Positions 24,793 to 34,419 of a stretch of 64,000 nucleotides of DNA are shown one piece after another. Below the pieces are notes generated by a model. The model did not search any database. It was not told the origin of the DNA and saw only the letters and a list, made by a program, of their open reading frames with translations. Numbering within the stretch: the stretch's first letter is position 1; each line of letters starts with the position of its first letter. Source of the stretch: Sneathia vaginalis. GTDB lineage: Bacteria; Fusobacteriota; Fusobacteriia; Fusobacteriales; Leptotrichiaceae. The DNA is taken from positions 336,642 through 400,641 of the forward strand of contig NZ_CP011280.1 in assembly GCF_000973085.1 (NCBI RefSeq). The letters run 5' to 3'. The position numbers were made by a program, and so were the translations under genes.

Positions 24793-26535
24793 ATGGATAT
24801 AAAAAAAGTTGATATACCTTTGAATCCAGGGGTATATATGATGAAAGATAAAAATGGTGAAATAATATATATAGGTAAGGCAAAGAATCTAAAAAATAGA
24901 GTTAGTTCATATTTTACAGGTACACATAACACAAAAACAATGGAACTAGTGAAAAATATAGAAAATATAGATTTTTTCATATGCAATACAGAATTAGAGG
25001 CATTTATACTTGAAAATAATCTAATAAAAAAGCATAAACCTAAGTATAATATTTTATTAAAAGATCAAAAAACATATCCATATTTAAAAATAACAAAAGA
25101 AGAATTTCCAAGAATATTAGTTGTTAGAAGAGTGAGCGATGATGCGTATTATTTTGGCCCATTCCCTAATGTTAATATGAAGGAAGTTGTAATGAATTTA
25201 AAAAAAGTGTTTAAATTAAAAGATACTAAGGTTAAAGTAGTAAATAAAGATGGGAAAGAATATATAGACTACCACATAGATTTATCAAATGGCCCTAGTT
25301 TTTTTAAAAAGCCTGAAATAAAAGAAGAATATCAAGAAAATGTAAGACAACTATTACTATTCTTAAATTCAAAAAAAACTGACGTTCTAAAATATCTCGA
25401 AGAAAGAATGGAAAAATTCAGTGAGAATTTAGAGTTTGAAAAAGCAATAATAGAAAGAGAAAGAATAAAAGCATTAAAAAAGCTTTTGGCATACCAAATA
25501 ACAGAATCTACAAGGGAAAATGATGAAGACATTGTTACAATAGATAAAAATGATAAGAAGCTATTCATATGCATATTAAGTATAAGAAATGGGAAATTAA
25601 TTTCCAAAACATCTAAAGTAATAGATATATTAGTAGACAATGACTTGATAGACAGTGTTATAGCAAGATATTATGAAAAAATATTGGCACCTAAAACTGT
25701 TGTATTAGATGAGATGTATGAAGATAAAAAAGATATATTAGAGGGTTGGTTTAAAACTGAAAAGAATAAGAATGTTAGAGTAGTTTTTCCTAAAAAAGGA
25801 CGACTACATAACTTATTAAAACTAGCAAATTTAAATCTAGAAAATGAGAAGAGCAGATATTTTAACGAAAAGAGGAAGTTAAATGCAATATTAGAAGATT
25901 TAAAAGAAATGCTAGACCTACCTAAATATCCAAGAATAATCGAAAGTTACGACATATCAAATATACAAGGTGTAGACAGTGTAGCAGGACAAGTAGTGTT
26001 CGTTAATGGTAAAAAACAAACGAAGATGTACAAGAAATACAAGATAAAAACTGTTGTAGGACCAGATGACTATCACAGCATGAAAGAGGTGATTTTAAGA
26101 AGATTGAATCATCCACCATATCCTGATCTAATATTATTAGACGGTGGTAAAACTCATGTTGGTGTTATACGAAAGACATTAGCAAAAGAAAATATATACA
26201 TACCAGTTTTTGGTATGTATAAGGACAATAAACACAGAACATATGGATTGTGCGATGATGAAAGAGTATACGATTTAAAAGGCAATGAAAAGTTATTTAA
26301 TTTAATAACAAGTTTTCAGGATGAAGTTCATAGATTTAGTATAACTTATCACAAACTATTGCGTTCAAAAAGAGTACTAAAAAGTAGGTTAGATGAAATA
26401 GAAGGCATAGGACCTAAGAGAAAAAAAGAACTATTGAAGAATTTTAAAACTGTAGATAATGTATTCAATGCAAGTATTGATGAGTTAAAAAAATATGTTC
26501 CAGAGAAAATAGCAAAGGCTATTTCTGAAAATTAA
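24793..26535 (+). CDS. uvrC: Excinuclease ABC subunit C
   Basis: A 580-residue UvrC, the nuclease that makes both incisions in nucleotide excision repair. Domains in order: GIY-YIG nuclease (1-95, NPGVYMMKDKNGEIIYIGKA), a UVR domain binding UvrB (about 190-225), an RNase H-like endonuclease (about 360-510, SYDISNIQGVDSVAGQ), and C-terminal helix-hairpin-helix (IEGIGPKRKKELLKNF). The length is near the usual 590-620. It starts one base after the OsmC-like stop. uvrA and uvrB are not in the window. Confidence 0.96.
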   Translation: MDIKKVDIPLNPGVYMMKDKNGEIIYIGKAKNLKNRVSSYFTGTHNTKTMELVKNIENIDFFICNTELEAFILENNLIKKHKPKYNILLKDQKTYPYLKITKEEFPRILVVRRVSDDAYYFGPFPNVNMKEVVMNLKKVFKLKDTKVKVVNKDGKEYIDYHIDLSNGPSFFKKPEIKEEYQENVRQLLLFLNSKKTDVLKYLEERMEKFSENLEFEKAIIERERIKALKKLLAYQITESTRENDEDIVTIDKNDKKLFICILSIRNGKLISKTSKVIDILVDNDLIDSVIARYYEKILAPKTVVLDEMYEDKKDILEGWFKTEKNKNVRVVFPKKGRLHNLLKLANLNLENEKSRYFNEKRKLNAILEDLKEMLDLPKYPRIIESYDISNIQGVDSVAGQVVFVNGKKQTKMYKKYKIKTVVGPDDYHSMKEVILRRLNHPPYPDLILLDGGKTHVGVIRKTLAKENIYIPVFGMYKDNKHRTYGLCDDERVYDLKGNEKLFNLITSFQDEVHRFSITYHKLLRSKRVLKSRLDEIEGIGPKRKKELLKNFKTVDNVFNASIDELKKYVPEKIAKAISEN

Positions 26536-26536
26536 A

Positions 26537-26564
26537 TTGTTTTTTTTAAAATATTAGGTATAAT
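26537..26564 (+). promoter_or_regulatory. Promoter of the nucleoside transporter operon
   Basis: TTGTTT (26537-26542), a 16-base spacer, and TATAAT (26559-26564), 36 bases before the ATPase gene start. Confidence 0.5.
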
Positions 26565-26599
26565 TAGTTTGAATAAATGAATGGAGGATAGTATAAGGT

Positions 26600-28126
26600 A
26601 TGAGTGACTATATTTTAGAAATGAAAAATATACGTAAGGAATTCTTTGGAGGTAAAATAGTCGCAAATGATGATATAAATCTTAAAATCCGTAAAGGTGA
26701 GATCCATGCAATAGTAGGAGAAAATGGTGCTGGAAAATCTACACTTATGAAAATACTTAATGGATTATATGATTTAACATCGGGTGAAATTTACTACAAA
26801 GGTGAAAAAGTTGATATATCTACTCCTACAATAGCAGCAAAGCTAGGAATAGGTATGGTTTATCAACATTTTATGCTAGTTGAAACGCTAACAGTAGCTG
26901 AAAATATGGTATTAGGGTTTGAACCTAAAAAAGCAAAAATTCTATTTGACATAGATAAAGCAAGAAGAGATGTTAAAGAAGTTTCAGAAAAATATGGGTT
27001 AAATATAGATCCAGATGCTTTAGTTGGAGATTTATCAGTTGGAGTTCAACAAAGAGTAGAAATTTTAAAAATACTATTTAAAGGGGCAGAATTATTAGTA
27101 TTTGATGAACCGAGTGCCGTTCTAACACCACAAGAAGTTATAGAACTATATGGTATTATGAGAAACTTAATAAAAGAAGGAAAGACTATAATATTCATAA
27201 CACACAAATTACAAGAAGTATTAGACTTGTCTGATAATATTACTGTAATAAGACGTGGAAAAGATGTAGGTGAACTAAAAACAAGTGAAGCTACAAAAGA
27301 AACTATAGCCAATATGATGGTAGGAAGACAAGTATTATTTAATATAAAGAAAGAACCAGTAAAAATAGGGGATACATTAGTTGAAGTTGACCATATATGT
27401 GCAAAAAATGACCTAGGAATAGATAAAGTTAATGATATAAGCTTTAGCATTAGAAAAGGTGAAGTATTAGGTATTGCAGGTGTTGAAGGTAATGGTCAAA
27501 CAGAATTAATAGAAGTTTTAGCAGGATTAAGAAAATCAAATTCTAATAATGGTAAATATACTATTGATAATGTTAGTGTATATAATCAAAAACCTAAATT
27601 TATACGTGATTCAGGATTAGCACATATACCAGAAGATAGACATAAAAGAGCTATTATTAATGAATTTACAGTTAAGGAAAATTTAATATTAGGTGTATTA
27701 GAACCATATGTAAATAAAGGTATATTAAATTCTAAAAAAATAGATAGAGCAGTAAAAGAATATATTCAAAAATATGATATAAGACCCACAGATCCAAGCG
27801 TAATTTATGGAGGATTGTCAGGTGGAAACCAACAAAAAGTTGTTATTGCAAGAGAATTAGAAAAAGAAAATAAGTTTATAATAGCAGCACAACCTACACG
27901 TGGTGTAGATATAGGGGCTATTGAAATGATACATAATACTATCTTACATGAAAGAACAAAAGGGAAAGCTATTTTATTAGTATCAGCTGAATTGTCTGAA
28001 ATAATGGCACTAAGTGATAGAATAGCTGTTATGTATTCAGGTAAATTAGTTGGAATTCTAAATAGAGAAGATGCAACAATAGAAAAGTTAGGTATACTTA
28101 TGGCAGGGGGAAAAATAGATGAATAA
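26600..28126 (+). CDS. nupA: Nucleoside ABC importer ATPase (tandem ATPase domains)
   Basis: A 508-residue protein of two ABC domains. The first has GENGAGKST, LSVGVQQR and LLVFDEPSAVL. The second has GVEGNGQTE as a degenerate Walker A, LSGGNQQK, and QPTRGVD in place of a normal Walker B Glu. This asymmetry is typical of sugar/nucleoside-type (RbsA/NupA-like) importers. With two permeases and a BMP-family lipoprotein downstream it forms a BmpA-NupABC nucleoside transporter. The start follows GGAGGATAG. It overlaps the first permease by 8 bases. Confidence 0.88.
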   Translation: MSDYILEMKNIRKEFFGGKIVANDDINLKIRKGEIHAIVGENGAGKSTLMKILNGLYDLTSGEIYYKGEKVDISTPTIAAKLGIGMVYQHFMLVETLTVAENMVLGFEPKKAKILFDIDKARRDVKEVSEKYGLNIDPDALVGDLSVGVQQRVEILKILFKGAELLVFDEPSAVLTPQEVIELYGIMRNLIKEGKTIIFITHKLQEVLDLSDNITVIRRGKDVGELKTSEATKETIANMMVGRQVLFNIKKEPVKIGDTLVEVDHICAKNDLGIDKVNDISFSIRKGEVLGIAGVEGNGQTELIEVLAGLRKSNSNNGKYTIDNVSVYNQKPKFIRDSGLAHIPEDRHKRAIINEFTVKENLILGVLEPYVNKGILNSKKIDRAVKEYIQKYDIRPTDPSVIYGGLSGGNQQKVVIARELEKENKFIIAAQPTRGVDIGAIEMIHNTILHERTKGKAILLVSAELSEIMALSDRIAVMYSGKLVGILNREDATIEKLGILMAGGKIDE

Positions 28127-29192
28127 AAAATTAAAGGATGCATTATATTCACTACTACCATCACTATTATCTGTATTAGTAGCATTAGTTATAGGGGCTA
28201 TAATAATATCAGCAAGAGGTGTAAATCCACTATTAGCGTATGGGAGTATGTTTAAAGCAGCTCTATATCAAACATCAAGGGTGTTTAGATTTAATGGTTT
28301 AGCAAAAACATTAGTATTTGCAACTCCATTAATGTTCTCATCTCTATCAGTATTATTCGCATTTAAATGTGGTATGTTTAATATAGGTGTACAAGGACAA
28401 ATGATGGCAGGAGGAATAGGAGCAACAATAGTAGGTCTATATTGCCATAATATGTTTGGAAGTTTAATAGTAGCCTTATTAGTAGCCATATTATTTGGAT
28501 TCTTATGGGCAGGTGTAGCAGGATTATTAAAATCAATATTTGGAATAAATGAAGTTATTAGTACAATAATGTTAAACTATATAATAATGCCATTTCAAAA
28601 TTATCTATTAACAGGGCCTTTAAAAGATCCAGTTTCTGGTAATACACAATCAGCACCATTATGTGATGCTGTTAAATTACCTACACTATTTAAAGATATT
28701 ACAAAACAATCATTAAATATAGGTTTCATAATAGCGATAGTATTATGTATTTTAACATATTACTTCTTCAAGAAGACATCATTAGGATATAAGATAAGAG
28801 CGGTAGGATATAATCCAACATCATCAGAAAATGCAGGAATTAATCCTAAAGTAATATCATTTATTGCAATGGGTATTGCAGGCGCAATTGCAGGATTAGG
28901 TGGAGCAGAAAGAATATTAGGAGGTTCAACATTCTATATTTATACTGATGGTATAATGGGAGAATTTGGATTTACAGGGATAGCTGTTTCATTACTAGGT
29001 AAAAATAATCCTATAGGTATAATATTTGCATCAATATTCTATGCAACTTTGGAAATAGGTGGACAAACACTACAAATAAACTATAAGTTAGATAAAGAAA
29101 TAGTGTATATAATACAAGCACTAATTGTAATATTAGTAGCTGCAGAAAATATGTTCTATTATTTGTTAAAGAAGAAAGAAGGTAAGATGTAA
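28119..29192 (+). CDS. nupB: Nucleoside ABC importer permease 1
   Basis: A 357-residue branched permease of the RbsC/NupP type with about eight to ten spans. Motifs include FKCGMFNIGVQGQMMAGG, GVAGLLKSIFGINEVISTIM in pieces, and KIRAVGYNPTSSENAGI (the ATPase-contact region). It lies between the ATPase and the second permease with almost no spacing, as in other nucleoside importers. It acts in the inner membrane as one half of the translocation path. Confidence 0.9.
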   Translation: MNKKLKDALYSLLPSLLSVLVALVIGAIIISARGVNPLLAYGSMFKAALYQTSRVFRFNGLAKTLVFATPLMFSSLSVLFAFKCGMFNIGVQGQMMAGGIGATIVGLYCHNMFGSLIVALLVAILFGFLWAGVAGLLKSIFGINEVISTIMLNYIIMPFQNYLLTGPLKDPVSGNTQSAPLCDAVKLPTLFKDITKQSLNIGFIIAIVLCILTYYFFKKTSLGYKIRAVGYNPTSSENAGINPKVISFIAMGIAGAIAGLGGAERILGGSTFYIYTDGIMGEFGFTGIAVSLLGKNNPIGIIFASIFYATLEIGGQTLQINYKLDKEIVYIIQALIVILVAAENMFYYLLKKKEGKM

Positions 29193-29193
29193 T

Positions 29194-30054
29194 ATGGATA
29201 CTTTAATATTAATTATAAAACAAGCAATAGTTATAGCACCTCCTATTTTAATAACAGCAGTTGGAGCATGTTTATGTGAATTATCAGGAGTAGTAAATAT
29301 AGGACTTGAAGGTATGATGTTAACAGGAGCATTTGCAGCAGCATGTGTAAACATCTTCACTGGTAATCCATACCTAGGTATATTTGTTGGTATAATAGTA
29401 GGTGGTTTAGTTTCATTAATTCATGCTGTAATTAGTATCCATCTTAAAGGAAATCAAATAGTAAGTGGGGTAGCAGTAAACTTATTTGCTGCATCAACTA
29501 CAAGTTTTTTAATCAAAGTAATATTCCATGTTGCAGGGTCTACAGATAAGGCAAAAAACGGGGCTAACAGTATGGTAGTATTGACTTTTGTATATGTACT
29601 TGCGATTATAACATACTTTGTTGTATACAAGACAGTATTTGGATTAAGATTAAGAACAGTAGGAGAACATCCATTAGCTGCTGATACAGTAGGTATAAAT
29701 GTATATAAATATAGATATATAGGTGTAATATTATCAGGTATGTATGCAGGACTTGGTGGTTCATATATGTCAACAGTAATATTACAAAACTTTATAAAAG
29801 ACATGACAGCAGGTCGTGGATTTATGGCGTTAGCTGCAATGATATTCGGTAAATGGAATCCATTAGGAGCAATATTAGCATCATTATTGTTCTCATTTGG
29901 TCAAGCATTCTCTAATAATGCAAAGGCACTAGCATTACCTGTGCCACAACAATTTATAGAAATGATACCATACATATTAACAATATTAGTTCTAATAGGA
30001 TTCGTAGGTAAGGCAAGACCACCTAAGGAAGATGGAAAACCATACGAAAAATAA
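29194..30054 (+). CDS. nupC: Nucleoside ABC importer permease 2
   Basis: A 286-residue second permease: ELSGVVNIGLEGMMLTGAF near the N-terminus, AVISIHLKGNQIVSGVAVNL, and the contact motif LRTVGEHPLAADTVGI. These are characteristic of the NupQ/NupC half of BMP-dependent nucleoside importers. It starts one base after the first permease. A separate promoter follows for the binding protein. Confidence 0.9.
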   Translation: MDTLILIIKQAIVIAPPILITAVGACLCELSGVVNIGLEGMMLTGAFAAACVNIFTGNPYLGIFVGIIVGGLVSLIHAVISIHLKGNQIVSGVAVNLFAASTTSFLIKVIFHVAGSTDKAKNGANSMVVLTFVYVLAIITYFVVYKTVFGLRLRTVGEHPLAADTVGINVYKYRYIGVILSGMYAGLGGSYMSTVILQNFIKDMTAGRGFMALAAMIFGKWNPLGAILASLLFSFGQAFSNNAKALALPVPQQFIEMIPYILTILVLIGFVGKARPPKEDGKPYEK

Positions 30055-30083
30055 TTGCAATTAAAACTATTTCAAGGTATACT
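30055..30083 (+). promoter_or_regulatory. Internal promoter for the BMP lipoprotein gene
   Basis: TTGCAA (30055-30060), a 17-base spacer, and TATACT (30078-30083). It begins immediately after the nupC stop, so the binding protein can be made in excess over the membrane subunits. Confidence 0.68.
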
Positions 30084-30121
30084 TTATTAGCTAAATATTT
30101 AATTAATAGGAGGAAAGTTTA

Positions 30122-31138
30122 ATGAAAAGAATTTTAGCATTTATTGGAACAGTGTTAACAATGATAACACTTATTTCATGTAATCAAAAACAAGAAGCAA
30201 AAGCAGAAGTCGCTGCTCCTAAGAAAGTTGCTATTGTTTATTCAACAGGTGGTAAAGGGGATAAATCATTTAACGATTCAGCATATCGTGGTTTACAAAT
30301 GGCAAAAGAAAAGCTAAATGTAGAATTTAGTGAATATGAACCAAAAGACCCATCAGCTGAAGCTCAAAATCAATTATTCCAATACGCTGAACAAGGTGAT
30401 TATGAAATAATTATAGGTGTTGGATTCAACATGAAAGACGCACTTGTTGCAGCTGCTAAAGCGTTCCCTAAACAAAAATTTGCTTTAGTTGACGATGAAA
30501 CACCAGCATTACCAAATGTAGTTTCATTAATGTTTAAAGAACAAGAAGGTTCATTCTTATTAGGTGCATTATCAGCAATGGTAACAAAGACAAATACAAT
30601 AGGATTTGTTGGAGGATGTCAAGCACCAGTTATATGGAGATTCCAAGCTGGATTTGAACAAGGTGCAAAATATGTAAATCCTAATATAAATGTATTACCA
30701 GTATTCATTAATGGAAATAATCCATTCAATGACCCACAAACTGCTAAGACTTTATCTGAAACATTAGTTGGTAAGAAAGCAGATATCTTATTCCAAGTTG
30801 CAGGTGCATCAGGAGCTGGAGTATTCCAAGCTGCTAAAGAAAAACACGTATATGCATTAGGTGTTGACTCTAACCAAGATGGTGAAGAACCAGGAGTAAT
30901 CTTAACATCAATGGTTAAACACGTTGATAATGCAATATTCGCAATAATAAAAGATACACTTGAAGGTAAATTTGAACCAGGTGTAAGACGTTTCGGATTA
31001 GCTGATAACGGTGTAAGTACAACTGACTTTGAATTCACTAAAGATGTAGTAACTCCAGAAATTCAAGCTAAATTAAAAGAACTAGCTGAAAAGATTAAAT
31101 CAGGAGAAATAAAAGTTACAGATCAAGTAGCAAAATAA
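30122..31138 (+). CDS. bmpA: BMP-family nucleoside-binding lipoprotein
   Basis: A 338-residue lipoprotein: signal peptide ending in lipobox LISC (Cys20), then a BMP/Med-type periplasmic fold with VYSTGGKGDKSFNDSAYRG and GVGFNMKDAL. By family it binds nucleosides and delivers them to the NupABC-type importer upstream. Its codons use noticeably more C-ending forms (TTC, GAC, AAC) than the neighbours, a sign of high expression, matching its own promoter and GGAGG site. A tandem hairpin region follows. A specific purine or pyrimidine preference is not deducible. Confidence 0.92.
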   Translation: MKRILAFIGTVLTMITLISCNQKQEAKAEVAAPKKVAIVYSTGGKGDKSFNDSAYRGLQMAKEKLNVEFSEYEPKDPSAEAQNQLFQYAEQGDYEIIIGVGFNMKDALVAAAKAFPKQKFALVDDETPALPNVVSLMFKEQEGSFLLGALSAMVTKTNTIGFVGGCQAPVIWRFQAGFEQGAKYVNPNINVLPVFINGNNPFNDPQTAKTLSETLVGKKADILFQVAGASGAGVFQAAKEKHVYALGVDSNQDGEEPGVILTSMVKHVDNAIFAIIKDTLEGKFEPGVRRFGLADNGVSTTDFEFTKDVVTPEIQAKLKELAEKIKSGEIKVTDQVAK

Positions 31139-31147
31139 GTTAAGTTT

Positions 31148-31203
31148 AAGTAGAAAAGCGTAATGCTTTTCTACTTTAAAAAAACAGCTTATGCTGTTTT
31201 TTT
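31148..31203 (+). terminator. Tandem hairpins after bmpA, second an intrinsic terminator
   Basis: Hairpin 1: AAGTAGAAAAGC pairs perfectly with GCTTTTCTACTT (12 bp) around GTAAT. Hairpin 2: AAAAAAACAGC pairs with GCTGTTTTTTT around TTAT, ending in a T-run. The first may stabilise the bmpA mRNA end; the second should terminate, at least partly, before the phosphorylase gene. Confidence 0.88.
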
Positions 31204-31232
31204 ATTCCATATTAAAAGTGAGGGTAATAAAA

Positions 31233-32537
31233 ATGAGGATAGTTGATATAATTGAAAAGAAAAGAGATAATATTGAATTAACAAAGGAAGAAATAGATTT
31301 TCTTTTGGATGAATGTCAAAAAGGTAATGTACCAGATTACCAATTATCAGCTTTCTTAATGGCAACATATTTTAACGATATGACAGATAAAGAGCTAGTA
31401 GAATTCACAAAAAAAATGAGAGATTCAGGAGATATTATTAGTTTTGATAAGATTAATAAATTTTTAGTTGATAAGCATAGTACTGGAGGAGTAGGAGATA
31501 AGGTTACAATAGTTTTAGCACCAATAATAGCTGCTCTAGGAATGGCAACAGCTAAATTGTCAGGTAAGGGACTTGGACACACAGGAGGAACTATAGATAA
31601 ATTTGAATCAATAGAAAACTTTAGATTCTCAGAAACTAAAGAACAATTGATGAATATTGCCAATAAAACAGGTATAGGTCTTATGGGTTATAGCGATAAA
31701 ATAGTACCTCTTGATAAAAAAATATATTCATTAAGAGATGTAAGTGCAACAGTTCCATCAATCCCCCTAATAGCAAGTAGTATAATGAGTAAAAAACTTG
31801 CAATAACATCTAATATAATAATCCTAGATGTTAAAGTTGGTGACGGAGCATTTATGAAAGATTTAAACCATGCAAAAGAATTAGCAAAAAGAATGATTAC
31901 AATAGGTAAAGGTGCTGGTAGAAAAACAAATGTAGTTCTATCAAATATGGATGAACCTTTAGGTAGAAATATAGGTAACGCTAATGAAGTTATTGAAGGT
32001 ATAGAAGCACTTAAAGGTAATATAATGCCAGATTTAAAAGAAGTAGTATATACAATTGCATCACTTGCACTTAAAGCAAAGGGAGAAATTGAGGATATAA
32101 AAAAAGGATGGCCTTTAATAGATAATGTAATAAAATCAGGTTTAGCTCTTAAAAAATTGCAAGAGTTCATCATAGAAAGTGGAGGAAATGGAGATCTAGT
32201 TAATGACTATACTCTTTTACCGCAAGCAAAGCACAAGTTACAAGTTAAAGCAGATAAATCAGGTTATGTAAAAAGAATAAAGACAGAAGAAATAGGTAAG
32301 GCAGCTATGGTAATAGGTGCTGGAAGAGCAACAAAAGAATCAATAATAGATCATGCAGTAGGTCTTAAAGTAATTAAGAAAGTTGCAGATAAAGTTGAAA
32401 AAGGTGAAGTTATATGTGAAATAGAATATAACGATGATAAATTTGTTGAAGATTCAAAAGCATTAATATTAGATGCATATGTAATAACAGATGAAAAGGT
32501 TGAAAATCCAAAAACAATTTTAGAAATAATAGAATAG
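31233..32537 (+). CDS. pdp: Pyrimidine-nucleoside (thymidine/uridine) phosphorylase
   Basis: A 434-residue phosphorylase that cleaves pyrimidine nucleosides to base and (deoxy)ribose-1-phosphate. Seen: VDKHSTGGVGDK (phosphate site), KLSGKGLGHTGGTIDK (the family signature), and a C-terminal biotin-like hammerhead domain (VKADKSGYVKRI). ATG 31233 with AGTGAGGG is chosen; the frame's earlier ATG at 31191 lies in the terminator hairpin. deoC follows after 8 bases, giving a direct route from deoxynucleosides to glycolysis. DeoA is the alternative name. Confidence 0.93.
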   Translation: MRIVDIIEKKRDNIELTKEEIDFLLDECQKGNVPDYQLSAFLMATYFNDMTDKELVEFTKKMRDSGDIISFDKINKFLVDKHSTGGVGDKVTIVLAPIIAALGMATAKLSGKGLGHTGGTIDKFESIENFRFSETKEQLMNIANKTGIGLMGYSDKIVPLDKKIYSLRDVSATVPSIPLIASSIMSKKLAITSNIIILDVKVGDGAFMKDLNHAKELAKRMITIGKGAGRKTNVVLSNMDEPLGRNIGNANEVIEGIEALKGNIMPDLKEVVYTIASLALKAKGEIEDIKKGWPLIDNVIKSGLALKKLQEFIIESGGNGDLVNDYTLLPQAKHKLQVKADKSGYVKRIKTEEIGKAAMVIGAGRATKESIIDHAVGLKVIKKVADKVEKGEVICEIEYNDDKFVEDSKALILDAYVITDEKVENPKTILEIIE

Positions 32538-32545
32538 GAAGTAAT

Positions 32546-33199
32546 ATGGAAATAAATAAATATATAGATCATACAGTTTTAAAAGCTACTGTAAGTCCTA
32601 AAGAAATAGAAAAATTATGTAGTGAAGCAATAGAATATAAATTTTATTCAGTATGCGTAAATGGGTGTTATGTAAAAAAATGTAGTGAAATATTAAAAAA
32701 TACAGGTGTTAAAATAGCAGCAGTTATTGGTTTTCCATTGGGAGCAATGTCAACTAAGGCTAAAGTTTATGAAGCAAAAACTTGCATAGAAGATGGAGCT
32801 TCTGAAATTGATATGGTAATCAATGTTGGTATGTTAAAAGCACAAGAATATAGCTATGTCGAAGGGGAAATAAGACAAATAAAGGAAGCTATAGGAAATA
32901 ATGTATTAAAAGTAATAATAGAAACTTGTTATTTAACTGACGAAGAAAAAGTTAAAGCATGTAAGTTAGCACTTAATGCAAATGCAGACTTTGTTAAGAC
33001 TTCAACTGGATTTGGTACAGGTGGTGCAACATTTGAAGATGTAAAATTAATGAAAGAAACAGTTGGAAATAGAGCTAAGGTTAAAGCATCAGGTGGAGTT
33101 AGAACTTATGAAGATGCAGTTAAGTATATAGAATTAGGAGCAGAAAGACTAGGAACATCATCAGGTATAAATATAGTAAAAAAAATAGGAGGTAAATAA
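32546..33199 (+). CDS. deoC: Deoxyribose-phosphate aldolase
   Basis: A 217-residue class I aldolase that splits 2-deoxyribose-5-phosphate into glyceraldehyde-3-phosphate and acetaldehyde. Seen: YIDHTVLKA N-terminus, VIGFPLGAMSTKAKV, DMVINVGMLK, the Schiff-base lysine region FVKTSTGFGTGGAT, and KASGGVRTYEDA. The length is typical. It is placed between the pyrimidine and purine phosphorylases, and deoD starts directly after its stop. A phosphopentomutase, needed to link the steps, is not in the window. Confidence 0.96.
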   Translation: MEINKYIDHTVLKATVSPKEIEKLCSEAIEYKFYSVCVNGCYVKKCSEILKNTGVKIAAVIGFPLGAMSTKAKVYEAKTCIEDGASEIDMVINVGMLKAQEYSYVEGEIRQIKEAIGNNVLKVIIETCYLTDEEKVKACKLALNANADFVKTSTGFGTGGATFEDVKLMKETVGNRAKVKASGGVRTYEDAVKYIELGAERLGTSSGINIVKKIGGK

Positions 33200-33910
33200 A
33201 TGGCAACACCACATATAGGAGCAAATAAAGGAGATATTGCAGAAGTAGTATTATTACCAGGAGATCCACTAAGAGCAAAATATATTGCAGAAACATTTTT
33301 AGAAAATCCAGTTTTATACACTAATGTTAGAGGTATGTTAGGATTTACTGGAACATATAAAGGTAAAAGAGTTTCAGTACAAGGTACAGGTATGGGAGTA
33401 CCATCAATAGGTATATATGTTAATGAATTAATAACTGAATATGGTTGTCGTGTACTAATGAGAATAGGTACAGCAGGATCAACAAACAAGAATGTAAAAA
33501 TTAGAGATGTTGTATTAGCTATGGCAAGTTCAACAGATTCAGCAATTAACAAGATAAGATTTAGTGGTAAAGATTATGCACCATGTGCAGATCCAGACCT
33601 ATTTATAACAGCATATAATATTGCAAAAGAAAGAGGAATGAGTGTAAAAGCTGGTAACATTTTAACTAGTGATACTTTCTATAATGATGATGTAAATTCA
33701 TGGAAACATTGGTCAGATTTTGGTATCTTATGTGTAGAAATGGAAACAGCACAATTATATACACTAGCAGCAAAATATGGAGTTAAGGCTTTAACATTAT
33801 TAACAATAAGTGATTCATTAGTAACAGGAGAACAAACAACAGCAGAAGAAAGACAATTAACTTTCAATGATATGATAATAGCTGCACTAGAAACAGCTCT
33901 TAAATTTTAA
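33200..33910 (+). CDS. deoD: Purine-nucleoside phosphorylase, hexameric type
   Basis: A 236-residue low-molecular-mass purine nucleoside phosphorylase. Seen: [15 protein letters not shown] start, [14 protein letters not shown] (phosphate-binding Arg), [19 protein letters not shown], and the base/ribose site VEMETAQLY with SDSLVTGE near the end. It converts purine (deoxy)nucleosides to the base and sugar phosphate. Its start directly abuts the deoC stop, with GGAGGTAA inside deoC as ribosome site. Confidence 0.97.
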   Translation: MATPHIGANKGDIAEVVLLPGDPLRAKYIAETFLENPVLYTNVRGMLGFTGTYKGKRVSVQGTGMGVPSIGIYVNELITEYGCRVLMRIGTAGSTNKNVKIRDVVLAMASSTDSAINKIRFSGKDYAPCADPDLFITAYNIAKERGMSVKAGNILTSDTFYNDDVNSWKHWSDFGILCVEMETAQLYTLAAKYGVKALTLLTISDSLVTGEQTTAEERQLTFNDMIIAALETALKF

Positions 33911-33922
33911 AAGAGGTGATAT

Positions 33923-34330
33923 ATGTCACACACAGATTATATAAAAAAGGCAAACAAATTACTTTGTAGAGCCTATGTACCATATTCAAAGTTTCCAGTT
34001 TCAGCAATAGTTATTGACCAAGACGGAAATGAATATGAGGGTGTAAATGTTGAAAATGCTGCATATGGACTTTGTTTATGTGCAGAACGTAACGCAATAA
34101 CAAGTGGCGTTACAAAAAATTTGAAAAGTATAAGAACTATATATATAACAGGAAATACAAATGAACCCATTAGTCCTTGTGGTTCATGTAGACAGGTTAT
34201 AGCAGAATTTAGTACAAAAGATACTAAAGTAATATTGGGTAGTTCAAAAACAGATGAGTATAAGGAAATGGATTTAGAGACCCTAATTCCTTACTATTTT
34301 TCAAAGAATAGTTTAGATGAAATAAAATAG
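33923..34330 (+). CDS. cdd: Cytidine deaminase
   Basis: A 135-residue zinc deaminase converting cytidine or deoxycytidine to uridine or deoxyuridine, making them substrates for the upstream phosphorylase. Seen: AYVPYSKFPVSA, the ENAAYGLCLCAERNAI zinc/catalytic motif (Cys and Glu), and SPCGSCRQVIAEF with the other two zinc cysteines. It is last in the salvage operon; the TAG stop lies within the terminator stem. AAGAGGTGAT is the ribosome site. Confidence 0.96.
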   Translation: MSHTDYIKKANKLLCRAYVPYSKFPVSAIVIDQDGNEYEGVNVENAAYGLCLCAERNAITSGVTKNLKSIRTIYITGNTNEPISPCGSCRQVIAEFSTKDTKVILGSSKTDEYKEMDLETLIPYYFSKNSLDEIK

Positions 34331-34353
34331 CTAGTAAATTCTAGCTATTTTAT
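34324..34353 (+). terminator. Terminator of the nucleoside salvage operon
   Basis: AAAATAGCTAG pairs perfectly with CTAGCTATTTT around TAAATT, with the cdd stop codon inside the left arm. The T-run is short, so termination may be partial. Confidence 0.75.
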
Positions 34354-34360
34354 TTTATCA

Positions 34361-34389
34361 TTGTTTAATTTAAAAAAAATTGATATAAT
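34361..34389 (+). promoter_or_regulatory. Promoter of the GH13 gene
   Basis: TTGTTT (34361-34366), a 17-base spacer, and TATAAT (34384-34389) preceded by TGA, giving an extended -10. Confidence 0.68.
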
Positions 34390-34419
34390 CTATATAACAT
34401 AGAAAAAAAGGAGACAATT

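Noticed and set aside
30055-30121. Terminator between nupC and bmpA
   Set aside because: No stem-loop with T-run is present; the gap instead holds a good TTGCAA-17-TATACT promoter.
31191-31232. Earlier start for the pyrimidine-nucleoside phosphorylase
   Set aside because: ATG 31191 lies inside the terminator hairpin and has no ribosome site. ATG 31233 has AGTGAGGG and matches the family N-terminus.
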